Of a stretch of 64,000 nt of DNA, positions 16,776 to 24,731 are shown one piece after another. The translations under genes and the position numbers were made by a program. Position 1 is the stretch's first letter. Each line of letters opens with the position of its first letter. Source of the stretch: Arthrospiribacter ruber (GTDB lineage: Bacteria; Bacteroidota; Bacteroidia; Cytophagales; Cyclobacteriaceae); the NCBI RefSeq assembly GCF_019343195.1, contig NZ_RPHB01000007.1, positions 248,001 to 312,000 on the forward strand, written 5' to 3'. The notes under the pieces are model-generated. The model saw only the letters and a list, made by a program, of their open reading frames with translations. It ran no database searches and was not told the origin of the DNA.

Positions 16776-17729
16776 TTATCTATTGATCTCATCCAGAAAA
16801 TCTTTGACAGTCTTAAGGGTAAAATCTTTATTATCATTTAAAGTAGCATGGGCAGCATCCGGAATAACTACAAATCTGGCATCGGGGATCAGGCTGGCAT
16901 AGTATCCCACCGTACTGGGCCGGGCTTCATCATACTCACCCGTAAAAATCAGAACCGGCACTGCTATTTTTCCCAAATCATTGAGCCTGTCAAAAGTCCT
17001 CAAAGTACCTGTGGAAGTAAATTCACTAGGCCCCCACATGTATTCGTAAATTTGCTTCCCAGGGCTAAGGTTCATGTGACTACGGTCTACCTGAGGGCTT
17101 TCTTTCCTCCTCACATAAAGGCTGTAATATAATTTGACCGCTTCCTGATAATCTGGATGGTCAAATTCCCCCAACTCCTCGTGGTAGCGGATGACCTGCT
17201 GTACAGAATCCGGCAAAGTTGCAATCAAAGTATCTGCATCCGCTATCCACATGTCTGTACTGAACAAAGGACTGCTGAATACTATACCCTTGACCGCGTC
17301 AGGATATTCTGAATAATATGAAACCCCCAACATAGTCCCCCATGAAGACCCATAGAGAATAAACTCTTCAAGATCCAAGTGCTTTCTTAACTTTTCTACC
17401 TGATCCACATAATGCTCTACTGTCATCAAGCTGGTATCTGATATGGCAGAAGACCTCCCCGAACCCAATTGATCCATAAAAATCAATGGCCCATCATAGG
17501 ACATTTCTTTGAGTGGTTCGAAACCGAAACTCGCCCCTCCTGGCCCTCCGTGCAGAAGCAATACGGGAAGCTTATTGCCTTCCCCCACGACTTCATACCA
17601 GACCTCTCCACCATCCACCTTTACGAAACCTTCTCCGGATTCAAGTTTTTTGACCTCTTTTGTATGACAGGAAATCAAAAGCATCAAAATGCCTGTCATC
17701 GTTATGAATAGCTGTCTATAAATTTTCAT
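16776..17729 (-). CDS. Proline iminopeptidase-like lipoprotein (S33 family)
   Basis: ATG at 17729 gives the lipoprotein signal MKIYRQLFITMTGILMLLISC, with Cys as the lipidated residue; an upstream in-frame ATG at 17777 would bury it. The enzyme body has LLLHGGPGGASFGF (oxyanion loop), FMDQLGSGRS, YGSSWGTMLG with the nucleophile Ser, FTGEYDEARP with the Asp, and PDAAHATLND with the His, the arrangement of proline iminopeptidases, which remove N-terminal Pro from peptides. About 317 residues. Being a lipoprotein, it acts in the periplasm. The GlcG-like gene lies just upstream, ten bases away, and the two probably form one transcript. Confidence 0.85.
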   Translation of the reverse strand: MKIYRQLFITMTGILMLLISCHTKEVKKLESGEGFVKVDGGEVWYEVVGEGNKLPVLLLHGGPGGASFGFEPLKEMSYDGPLIFMDQLGSGRSSAISDTSLMTVEHYVDQVEKLRKHLDLEEFILYGSSWGTMLGVSYYSEYPDAVKGIVFSSPLFSTDMWIADADTLIATLPDSVQQVIRYHEELGEFDHPDYQEAVKLYYSLYVRRKESPQVDRSHMNLSPGKQIYEYMWGPSEFTSTGTLRTFDRLNDLGKIAVPVLIFTGEYDEARPSTVGYYASLIPDARFVVIPDAAHATLNDNKDFTLKTVKDFLDEINR

Positions 17730-17739
17730 GTCGTATTTT

Positions 17740-18204
17740 TTATTTTTCTTCCAATACTTCCAATCCCGCGGCCGCAATTACTCCGTCCTGATCAGATCTG
17801 ACTCCGGAAATGCCAATAGCGCCTATGCAAAATCCATCCTTAAAAATAGGCAGACCTCCTTCCAAAGCCACTGCATTGGGCAGGGAAAGCATTCGCACAT
17901 TTCCCTCATTGACCCCATCTTCAAAAACCTTTGTACTCCGCTTAAAGTAAACTGCCGAGCGGGCTTTGGCCTGTGCCACTTCCACACTGCCAATCTGTGT
18001 TCCGTCAATTTTCCGAAGTAAAATCAAGTGCCCACCATCATCTACAATGGCGATGACCACAGTCCACTCATTTTCCAAAGCTTTTGCTTCAGCAGCATCA
18101 GCTATTTTCTTTGCTTCGGCCAGACTGATATAAGGTTTACTCTGTTGGGAAAAAGACGGAATGCTCATGATCAAGCATAAAAAAAAGGCAAGGTAGTACC
18201 TCAT
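17740..18204 (-). CDS. Secreted GlcG/HbpS family protein
   Basis: A 154-residue protein with signal peptide MRYYLAFFLCLIMSIPSFSQQ and a single GlcG domain (Haem_degrading family): LAEAKKIADAAEAKALENEW, VAIVDDGGHLILLRKIDGTQ, AQAKARSAVYF and GAIGISGVRSDQDGVIAAAGL. Family members bind heme or small ligands, or accompany oxidative-stress sensors; the function of stand-alone exported forms is not established. First gene of a likely two-gene transcript with the aminopeptidase. Confidence 0.88.
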   Translation of the reverse strand: MRYYLAFFLCLIMSIPSFSQQSKPYISLAEAKKIADAAEAKALENEWTVVIAIVDDGGHLILLRKIDGTQIGSVEVAQAKARSAVYFKRSTKVFEDGVNEGNVRMLSLPNAVALEGGLPIFKDGFCIGAIGISGVRSDQDGVIAAAGLEVLEEK

Positions 18205-18280
18205 GATTCAATGGTTTTAAGATTTTCAGATATTCTAATGTACGGAAAATTTTGCTCCCCTCCCCAAAAACCTTAAATTG

Positions 18281-18298
18281 AAGGTTTAGCTAAACCTT
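18281..18298. promoter_or_regulatory. Perfect 18-bp palindrome, candidate operator
   Basis: AAGGTTTAGCTAAACCTT is exactly self-complementary and lies 21 bases before the ATG of the oxidoreductase gene, in the gap between divergent genes. It lacks a T-run suited to termination. A repressor site is likely; the regulator is unknown. Confidence 0.4.
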
Positions 18299-18319
18299 TT
18301 ACATTAAACCTATTGAACC

Positions 18320-19423
18320 ATGAAAAATCTGAGTAGAAGAGACACCTTAAAAACCATTTCCTTGGTGTCCGGAATCGGCCTTGTTTCACCTTTTTCCCTT
18401 TTTGCTTGTGCTGATCCACCTAAGGACAAAAAGCTCGGGGTAGCACTGGTAGGGCTGGGTTACTACAGCACAGACCTGCTGGCGCCTGCATTGCAGCAGA
18501 CCAAAAACTGTTACCTGGCCGGAATTGTCACCGGCACCCCATCCAAAGCTGAGGCCTGGAAAGAAAAATACAACATTCCTGAAAAGAACATCTACAACTA
18601 TAACAACATGGACGGCATCGCCGAAAATGATGATATTGATGTGATCTACATTGTTCTTCCTCCTTCCATGCACATGGAATATACCATCAAGGCAGCAAAC
18701 ACAGGAAAGCATGTTTGGTGCGAAAAACCCATGGCTGTCACAGCGGAAGAATGCCAAGCCATGATCGACGCCTGTAAGAGAAATAATGTTACCCTTTCTA
18801 TTGGCTATCGCTGTCAACACGAGCCCAACACTTTGGCCTATCAGGATATTGTGAAAAACGAAAAGCTAGGTAAGGTTAAAGCCGTGGACTGTGCAGCGGG
18901 ATACAGAGAAAACCGGACCGACCACTGGAAACAGAAAAAGGAAATGGGTGGTGGTGTCATCTATGACATGGGCGTATATGCCATTCAAGGTGCCCGTCTG
19001 GGCAGTAATATGGAACCCATAGCTGTGAAAAGCGCAAAAATATGGGCCGAAAGGCCGGAAATTTACCAAGATGGGCTTGGAGAAGTGGTGGAAGCCGAAC
19101 TGGAATTTCCTGGAGGTGTGATCGGTAAAATCAAAACTTCATTCTATGAAAACACAAATTTTCTAACTGTGACCTGTGAAGAGGGCAAGATAGAGATTGA
19201 GCCATTTTCATCTTATGCAGGAAACAAGGGGAAAAGCCCACTTGGAGAGATCAATTATCCGTATGAAATTCCTTGGCAACAAGCCAATCAAATGGATATG
19301 GACGCTTTGGCAATCATGGAAGGACGACCTATGCCTGTACCGGGAGAAGAGGGATTGCAGGACATTAAGATTGTCGAAGCAATACTTAAATCAGGTGAAA
19401 CCGGTGAAAGAGTAGCTATTTAA
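18320..19423 (+). CDS. Exported GFO/IDH/MocA family oxidoreductase
   Basis: The N-terminus MKNLSRRDTLKTISLVSGIGL has SRRDTLK, a Tat motif, and PFSLFAC provides a possible lipobox Cys. The NAD(P) fold starts at about residue 37 (LGVALVGLGYYSTDLLAPAL), and the catalytic EKP follows in HVWCEKPMAVT; IDVIYIVLPPSMH is the usual dinucleotide-fold strand. The C-terminal domain includes GGGVIYDMGVYAIQGARL. Such proteins, related to glucose-fructose oxidoreductase, are folded in the cytoplasm with tightly bound cofactor and exported by Tat. Sugar or cyclitol substrate is expected but not identifiable. 367 residues, monocistronic. Confidence 0.87.
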   Translation: MKNLSRRDTLKTISLVSGIGLVSPFSLFACADPPKDKKLGVALVGLGYYSTDLLAPALQQTKNCYLAGIVTGTPSKAEAWKEKYNIPEKNIYNYNNMDGIAENDDIDVIYIVLPPSMHMEYTIKAANTGKHVWCEKPMAVTAEECQAMIDACKRNNVTLSIGYRCQHEPNTLAYQDIVKNEKLGKVKAVDCAAGYRENRTDHWKQKKEMGGGVIYDMGVYAIQGARLGSNMEPIAVKSAKIWAERPEIYQDGLGEVVEAELEFPGGVIGKIKTSFYENTNFLTVTCEEGKIEIEPFSSYAGNKGKSPLGEINYPYEIPWQQANQMDMDALAIMEGRPMPVPGEEGLQDIKIVEAILKSGETGERVAI

Positions 19424-19430
19424 GTCCTAT

Positions 19431-19503
19431 TCATCTGCGCTTACCAGCCATATCTTCAGGAATACAAATACCTCCCGAAGATTTCGGAGATAAGCGCAGA
19501 TGA
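19431..19503. repeat. 13-bp inverted repeat between convergent genes
   Basis: TCATCTGCGCTTA at 19431-19443 and TAAGCGCAGATGA at 19491-19503 are exact reverse complements, separated by 47 bases. It lies after the oxidoreductase stop, opposite the end of recG. The 'ATCTGCG' word also occurs in the repeat fragments near 7350, so this may be a repeat folded back rather than a pure terminator. Confidence 0.5.
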
Positions 19504-19568
19504 TTTGAATTGAATTAATCAAACCAATCCCAACCTTCTATCAGCGAAATCTGCGGGAAAAGGAAGCA

Positions 19569-21662
19569 TTAGGAGATCCTACTCCAGTTGATCTGGTGTT
19601 TCTTATGGGACCTGATCTGCCGAAGCACCATAGTGTTTTCAGGTTTACTGAGCTCCGGATCATCCTGAATCAACAATGAGGCTGCATCCCTCGCCATGGT
19701 AAGAATCGGAGCATCCTTGCTCAGGTCGGCAATCATCAAATCAGCAACGCCACTTTGTTGGGTGCCCATCAGGTCCCCAGGTCCTCTTAGCTTGAGGTCC
19801 ACATCTGCTATTTCGAAGCCATTATTTGTCCTGACCATGGTGTCCAACCGTACGCGGCTGTCCTTGGACAATTCATATTTACTCATCAAAATACAATAAG
19901 ACTGATCCGCTCCTCTTCCTACTCTTCCCCTCAATTGATGTAACTGGGAGAGACCAAATCTTTCGGCATTTTCTACAATCATTACCGAAGCATTGGGCAC
20001 ATTCACCCCAACCTCAATAACAGTAGTGGCCACCATGATCTTGGTTTCACCTTTTACAAATCGCTGCATCTCAAAATCCTTCTCGGCTGCTTTCATGTCC
20101 CCATGCACGATACTCACCGGAAATTCGGGAAAAGCCCTACAGATACTGTCATAGCCATCCATTAGGCTCTTCAAGTCCATTTTTTCTGACTCCTCGATCA
20201 ATGGATAAACGATATACACCTGCCGACCTTCCAAAATCTGCTTACGGATAAATCCAAAAACCTTCAACCTGTCTTTGTCATACCTGTGCACGGTCTGAAT
20301 TGGCTTTCTTCCTGCCGGAAGCTCATCTATGACTGAAATGTCCAGATCACCATACAGGGTCATGGCCAAGGTACGGGGAATAGGAGTAGCTGTCATCACC
20401 AGCACATGAGGAAGAAACTCTTTGTTTTTTTCCCAGAGTTTGGCCCTTTGTGCCACTCCAAAGCGGTGCTGTTCGTCTACTATGGCCAATCCCAAATTTC
20501 TGAACTGAACAATATCTTCCAAAAGCGCATGCGTACCAATGAGAATATGCAATTCTCCTGAAAGCAACATCTCATGAATGATCTTCCTTGTGGACTTTTT
20601 GGTAGACCCTGTCAGCAAAGCAATGCGGAGGCCCATCATGTCAGCATATTCCTTCAGCCCCTCGTGATGCTGATTGGCAAGTATCTCGGTAGGTGCCATA
20701 AGACATGCCTGCGCTCCGGAACTGATGGCAATGAGTATGCAGATAAATGCCACCATGGTTTTACCACTGCCCACATCCCCTTGGATAAGCCTGTTCATCT
20801 GCTTTCCTGATTTCATATCGGCAAAGGATTCCCTGACTACCCTTTTTTGTGCCTCCGTCAATTCAAAAGGAATGTGTTCTTTGTAAAATTTGGTAAGCAA
20901 ATCTGTTTGGGAAAGTACCTGACCCCTGGATTTTTCGGTTCTTGTCAGCTTGAGTTTCAACAGCCGGAGTTGTACAAAGAAAAATTCCTCAAACTTGAGC
21001 CTAAACCTTGCCTTCTTTAAAATTTCGGGATTATCCGGAAAATGGATTTGACGGATGGCTTCTCTTTTGGAAATTAGATTGAACCTCTGTATGATATCCA
21101 TGGGCAAAGTTTCCTGAATCTGCGGCAGTGCAGCTTGGACAAGTCCCTCCATAATTTTTGAAATCCCTTTGGAGTCAAGGAACTTTATCCTCAGTTTTTC
21201 AGTGGTGGAATATACCGGAAGAAAAGAGCTTCGCTGCTCCAGCCCTTGATTCAGAGGTTCCATCTCAGGGTGGGCAATACTGAATTTTCTACCATACCGG
21301 TTTGGCTTTCCGAAAAAAACAAAAGGAACGCCAGTCACCAGTTTTTTGACCACCCATTGGATCCCTTTAAACCAAGTAAGTTCCATTTCCCCAGTATCGT
21401 CAAAAATATGGGCTACCAGCCTTTTCTTCCTTCCTTCACCAATGCTTTCTACTTTGCGAATTTTGGCGACGACCTGAACATTTTCCAGTTCTTCGCTTAT
21501 CTCTCTGATCTTGTAAAACCTTGATCTGTCTTCATAGCGAAAAGGATAATGCTGCAAAAGCTCCCCATAGGTAAAAATATTCAGCTCCTTGTTGATCAAA
21601 GCAGCCTTTTGCGGACCCATGCCGCGAAGAAATTCTATTTTGGTGTCAAAAAAAGAGGCCAA
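19569..21662 (-). CDS. recG: ATP-dependent DNA helicase RecG
   Basis: RecG regresses stalled replication forks and branch-migrates Holliday junctions. The N-terminal wedge/OB domain (about 1-240) begins FLRGMGPQKAALINKEL; the helicase core has Walker A GDVGSGKTMVAF, the DEQH box in AIVDEQHRFG, MTATPIPRTLAMT (motif III) and the C-terminal QLRGRVGRG (motif VI). The RecG C-terminal region ends GTQQSGVADLMIADL. 697 residues, normal. A small conserved-looking frame ends three bases upstream and probably shares its transcript. Confidence 0.97.
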   Translation of the reverse strand: MASFFDTKIEFLRGMGPQKAALINKELNIFTYGELLQHYPFRYEDRSRFYKIREISEELENVQVVAKIRKVESIGEGRKKRLVAHIFDDTGEMELTWFKGIQWVVKKLVTGVPFVFFGKPNRYGRKFSIAHPEMEPLNQGLEQRSSFLPVYSTTEKLRIKFLDSKGISKIMEGLVQAALPQIQETLPMDIIQRFNLISKREAIRQIHFPDNPEILKKARFRLKFEEFFFVQLRLLKLKLTRTEKSRGQVLSQTDLLTKFYKEHIPFELTEAQKRVVRESFADMKSGKQMNRLIQGDVGSGKTMVAFICILIAISSGAQACLMAPTEILANQHHEGLKEYADMMGLRIALLTGSTKKSTRKIIHEMLLSGELHILIGTHALLEDIVQFRNLGLAIVDEQHRFGVAQRAKLWEKNKEFLPHVLVMTATPIPRTLAMTLYGDLDISVIDELPAGRKPIQTVHRYDKDRLKVFGFIRKQILEGRQVYIVYPLIEESEKMDLKSLMDGYDSICRAFPEFPVSIVHGDMKAAEKDFEMQRFVKGETKIMVATTVIEVGVNVPNASVMIVENAERFGLSQLHQLRGRVGRGADQSYCILMSKYELSKDSRVRLDTMVRTNNGFEIADVDLKLRGPGDLMGTQQSGVADLMIADLSKDAPILTMARDAASLLIQDDPELSKPENTMVLRQIRSHKKHQINWSRIS

Positions 21663-21665
21663 GGC

Positions 21666-21851
21666 TTATTTAAAATTAATTAGGGTTTCAAAATCCTCAG
21701 TGAATTTATCAAAGTAAGCTTTGATATCCCTTCTAAAATCTGAAATGGAGGTACTGAGCACGATTTTAAATTTTTGTACACTTACATGTACAAAATAGTT
21801 GATTCTTTTTAATCCATAAATATGAAGTACTTTAATTTTTCCTGAAGTCAT
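21666..21851 (-). CDS. Small hypothetical protein upstream of recG
   Basis: A 61-residue frame with ATG at 21851, containing INYFVHVSVQKFKIVLST and SDFRRDIKAYFDKFTEDFETLINF. The alternation of strands and an acidic/basic helix looks protein-like, and it sits between a terminator and recG, ending three bases before recG. I do not recognise the family. It could be a real leader gene of the recG transcript or a chance frame. Confidence 0.45.
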   Translation of the reverse strand: MTSGKIKVLHIYGLKRINYFVHVSVQKFKIVLSTSISDFRRDIKAYFDKFTEDFETLINFK

Positions 21852-21865
21852 TATACATTTTTGGT

Positions 21866-21895
21866 AAAAAAAAGCCGATGATCAATCACCGGCTA
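21866..21895 (-). terminator. Rho-independent terminator of the S1/P1 nuclease gene
   Basis: Read on the minus strand: AGCCGGTGAT, loop TG, ATCATCGGCT, then eight T. The stem has ten pairs with one G-U. Confidence 0.75.
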
Positions 21896-21921
21896 AACAA
21901 AAGTCGCTGTAAGGTTCAAAC

Positions 21922-22704
21922 TCAATTGGAACCGTAGATTTCTTCCAGAATATCAGCAAGTCTGATTCCGGCAGCTGTAAGTCTCTCTTCAGTATGGTGG
22001 TAGTGCTTATAGATATAATCGTACCCTATGCGATTATTTTCAGGAATATCGTACATATCAGGACGGATAGCGGCCGCTTCTCTCAACCAATCCGCTGGTG
22101 TTTTGCTGGTGTATTTTTCTTTCAACTCAGGAGTAATTCTTTTATTCAGCTCATGAGCGATTTCTGTGTAACTCATCTTTTTGTTTTCAATCATATCAGA
22201 ATCCCAGATCGCATGGATGTTGGTTTCCTTATTGAAAAAACTCACTTTTACGTCATTTCCACCCCTATCACCAGGCTTGCCCACGTGAAAAGGCTGATGC
22301 AAATCTCCTACAATGTGGATCAGCATTCTGAGTTGATCTCTTTCTTCCTCAGCACTCAAGCCCCCTTTTTTCAGGTTTTCTTTCAGCTGTAGCAAGGCTG
22401 AGTATGCATCTCCTCCTTCTTCTTGGATTTCGGGATCATATTCCCCATCCACGGTAGTCACCCAGTGCCAAGTATAGGTATAATCGTATTTTTTGTCTGC
22501 GCGGATATTGTCCATCCACACCCCAACACCAGAGATGGATTGCTTCTGTAACACATCCTCTACTTTTTTGACTGTTTCCGGATTCATGTGCCATTCTGCA
22601 AGCTTGCCGATTACATAATGCCCGATTCCTCCCCAGGCAAATGATTGGGTATTGATGCTGAAAGCCATCAAAATGGCCAAGATAAGGGTTTTAATTCTTT
22701 TCAT
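21922..22704 (-). CDS. Secreted S1/P1 family nuclease
   Basis: Zinc-dependent nuclease that cleaves single-stranded DNA and RNA and 3'-nucleotides. Signal peptide MKRIKTLILAILMAFSINTQSFA is followed immediately by mature WGGIGHYVIGKLAE; the N-terminal Trp and the His are zinc ligands in this family. Further ligands appear in DNIRADKKYDYTYTWHWV, MLIHIVGDLHQPFHVG and GGNDVKVSFF...NIHAIWDSDMIE. 260 residues, usual size. It would act in the periplasm or outside, probably in nucleotide scavenging. Monocistronic with its own terminator. Confidence 0.93.
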   Translation of the reverse strand: MKRIKTLILAILMAFSINTQSFAWGGIGHYVIGKLAEWHMNPETVKKVEDVLQKQSISGVGVWMDNIRADKKYDYTYTWHWVTTVDGEYDPEIQEEGGDAYSALLQLKENLKKGGLSAEEERDQLRMLIHIVGDLHQPFHVGKPGDRGGNDVKVSFFNKETNIHAIWDSDMIENKKMSYTEIAHELNKRITPELKEKYTSKTPADWLREAAAIRPDMYDIPENNRIGYDYIYKHYHHTEERLTAAGIRLADILEEIYGSN

Positions 22705-23004
22705 GTTTTCTTTAATAAACTAGAAATATTATGGATATAATGTAGAAATAAGGTTGAAATATTATTGAAACTGGAGCTTTAGCGGAAGTCCCGAGAGCGA
22801 AGCGATTCGGGATAGGCTTAGGGATATTCGTGGATACTGGTAGATATTTATAGATATTGGCTACTTAATGATTGAAATACAGTAGAAATACAATGGAATT
22901 ATAGTTGAAATAAATTAGAATGAGGGTTGTTTATTATTCTGGCGAACTTGTCTTTCAATAGGTAGAATTAATTTTCTATTTATTTTGCCAAGGGCTTATT
23001 TCTT
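22705..23004. other. Gene-free AT-rich gap
   Basis: Contains a hairpin TCCCGAGAGCGAAGCGATTCGGGA at 22789-22812 and loosely repeated words GTTGAAAT, GTAGAAATA, CAATGGAATTATAG and TGGATACTGGTAGATATT, similar in style to the DNA around 10850-10930. No gene or clear promoter can be supported. Confidence 0.4.
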
Positions 23005-24192
23005 TTATGCTTTCAATTCATTGACTGCAATCCATGCCAGCAGTCCGGCACCGATTTCCATGGCATCCTCATCTATGTCGAAAGTCGGGGTATGAACCCC
23101 TGAAGTGATTCCTTTGGATTCATTTCTGGTTCCTAAACGATAGAAACAGCCGTCTATTTCCTGTGTATAGTAAGAAAAATCCTCTGCAGCCATCCAGATG
23201 TCCAGGTCTTCTACATTTTCTTCGCCCAAATAGTCTTTAGCAGCATTCTTTGCTCTTTCGGTAAGCTCTTCCGCATTTTTTAGAAAGGGATATCCTTTCC
23301 TTACTTCAAAATCCACTTCACCCCCCATGCCTTCTACAATGCCTTTGGCGATTTTCACCATTTGGATATGGGCTTTTGCTCTCCATTCTTCATTTAGCGT
23401 GCGGAAAGTACCCTGGATTTTTACTTCATTAGGGATAATGTTGGTCGCACCCAGCGCTTCTATCCTACCAAAAGAAAGAACTGAAGGAATCTTTGGGGAA
23501 GCATTTCTGCTCACTACCTGTTGCAATGCCACTATCATATGACTCGCCATCAAAACAGGATCAGCCAGCATTTCCGGCATAGCGCCATGGCCTCCTTTAC
23601 CTTTCACTGTAATATAAAGTTCATCTGCACTTGCCATGTACATGCCTGAGCGAAAGCCTACTTTCCCGACAGGGATCAAAGGCATTACATGCTGCCCTAC
23701 TATACCGGAAGGTCTTGGATTTTCAAGTGCTTTGTCCTTGATCATCAATGAAGCTCCGCCGGGGATCAGCTCTTCACCAGGTTGAAAAATCAACTTCACG
23801 GTGCCTTCAAATTGGTCTTTCAGCTCATGAAGAATCTTGGCTGCTCCAAGGAGTGAGGAAGTGTGTACATCGTGACCGCAGGCATGCATCACTCCGGGAT
23901 TCTGGGATTTGTAGGCCACGTCATTCTCCTCCATTATCGGCAATGCATCCATATCTCCCCTAAGAGCAATCGTCTTTTGGGATGGATTGAACCCTTCAAT
24001 CAAAGCAACAATTCCTGTACCTGCCTTTGTTTCGATTTGGGTTATCCCTATTTCTTTCAGCTTGGAAGTTACAAACTCAGCCGTTTTGTATTCCTGAAAA
24101 GAAAGTTCGGGATTGGCATGAAGGTGCCTTCTATTGGAAATAAATTCGGATTTATAGGTCTTGGCTAATGTTCTGATCTGGTCTTTCAACAT
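23005..24192 (-). CDS. M20-family amidohydrolase (N-acyl amino acid / hippurate hydrolase type)
   Basis: Metal-dependent peptidase-like amidohydrolase of 395 residues. NRRHLHANPELSFQEYKTAEF opens the domain; GVMHACGHDVHTSSLLGAAKIL and IFQPGEELIPGGASLMI contain the metal ligands and the catalytic Glu; VGQHVMPLIPVGKVG, GKGGHGAMPEMLADP (dimerisation domain) and MAAEDFSYYTQEIDGCFYRLG complete the pattern. It removes acyl groups from amino acids or small peptides in the cytoplasm. Its start overlaps the end of the SPOR lipoprotein gene by 41 bases, so it is the last gene of the secA transcript. Confidence 0.9.
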   Translation of the reverse strand: MLKDQIRTLAKTYKSEFISNRRHLHANPELSFQEYKTAEFVTSKLKEIGITQIETKAGTGIVALIEGFNPSQKTIALRGDMDALPIMEENDVAYKSQNPGVMHACGHDVHTSSLLGAAKILHELKDQFEGTVKLIFQPGEELIPGGASLMIKDKALENPRPSGIVGQHVMPLIPVGKVGFRSGMYMASADELYITVKGKGGHGAMPEMLADPVLMASHMIVALQQVVSRNASPKIPSVLSFGRIEALGATNIIPNEVKIQGTFRTLNEEWRAKAHIQMVKIAKGIVEGMGGEVDFEVRKGYPFLKNAEELTERAKNAAKDYLGEENVEDLDIWMAAEDFSYYTQEIDGCFYRLGTRNESKGITSGVHTPTFDIDEDAMEIGAGLLAWIAVNELKA

Positions 24193-24718
24193 CCTCTACG
24201 GGGTCTGGATTTACATATCCTTCCCTTTGAAACCTGTCCTGTATGATTCTGACAGTAGGGAATTTTTCAATTAATTGGTGGTAATAAGGCTGGGCTTCTA
24301 TTCTGTTGACAAATTTGCCAACCTTCAAAAGGTAGCGGGGCTGCTGATACTGCATATCTGATTTGATATCAGGAAAGGATTCCTCTAGCTCCTTCTGGGT
24401 CTTAAAGGCTTGTTCTCTGTCTACTCCGCTGAACACCAAAACGGTAAAACCGTTCCAGTAACGCTCACCCTTATTTTTATCCTTAAATGCTTTCAAAGCA
24501 TATTCTAAGTCATCATCAACCGCTTCAGCACTTTCTCTGGGCGCAGCATCTGACACTTTCTTGGCCTGCTCACTCAAATCAGAAAAAGTGATCCTTTCAC
24601 CGCTGATGTCTTCAGTGTAATCGGCAAACTCATCCGCTTTTGGGCCAGATTTTTTGAAGATGGCACAAGAACTTAACAGGAAAACCGACACTAAAATTGC
24701 AATCAAGGATCTTTTCAT
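24152..24718 (-). CDS. SPOR-domain-like lipoprotein
   Basis: ATG at 24718 gives the lipoprotein signal MKRSLIAILVSVFLLSSC; longer starts would run into secA. After an acidic linker, residues about 95-170 (YWNGFTVLVFSGVDREQAFKTQKELEESFP, PRYLLKVGKFVNRIEAQPYYHQLIEKFPTVRII) have the two-lobed pattern of a SPOR domain, which binds denuded peptidoglycan glycan. It probably sits in a membrane facing the periplasm. It lies 13 bases after secA and overlaps the M20 gene. Confidence 0.8.
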   Translation of the reverse strand: MKRSLIAILVSVFLLSSCAIFKKSGPKADEFADYTEDISGERITFSDLSEQAKKVSDAAPRESAEAVDDDLEYALKAFKDKNKGERYWNGFTVLVFSGVDREQAFKTQKELEESFPDIKSDMQYQQPRYLLKVGKFVNRIEAQPYYHQLIEKFPTVRIIQDRFQREGYVNPDPVEDVERPDQNISQDL

Positions 24719-24731
24719 GATTTCTTTTACT

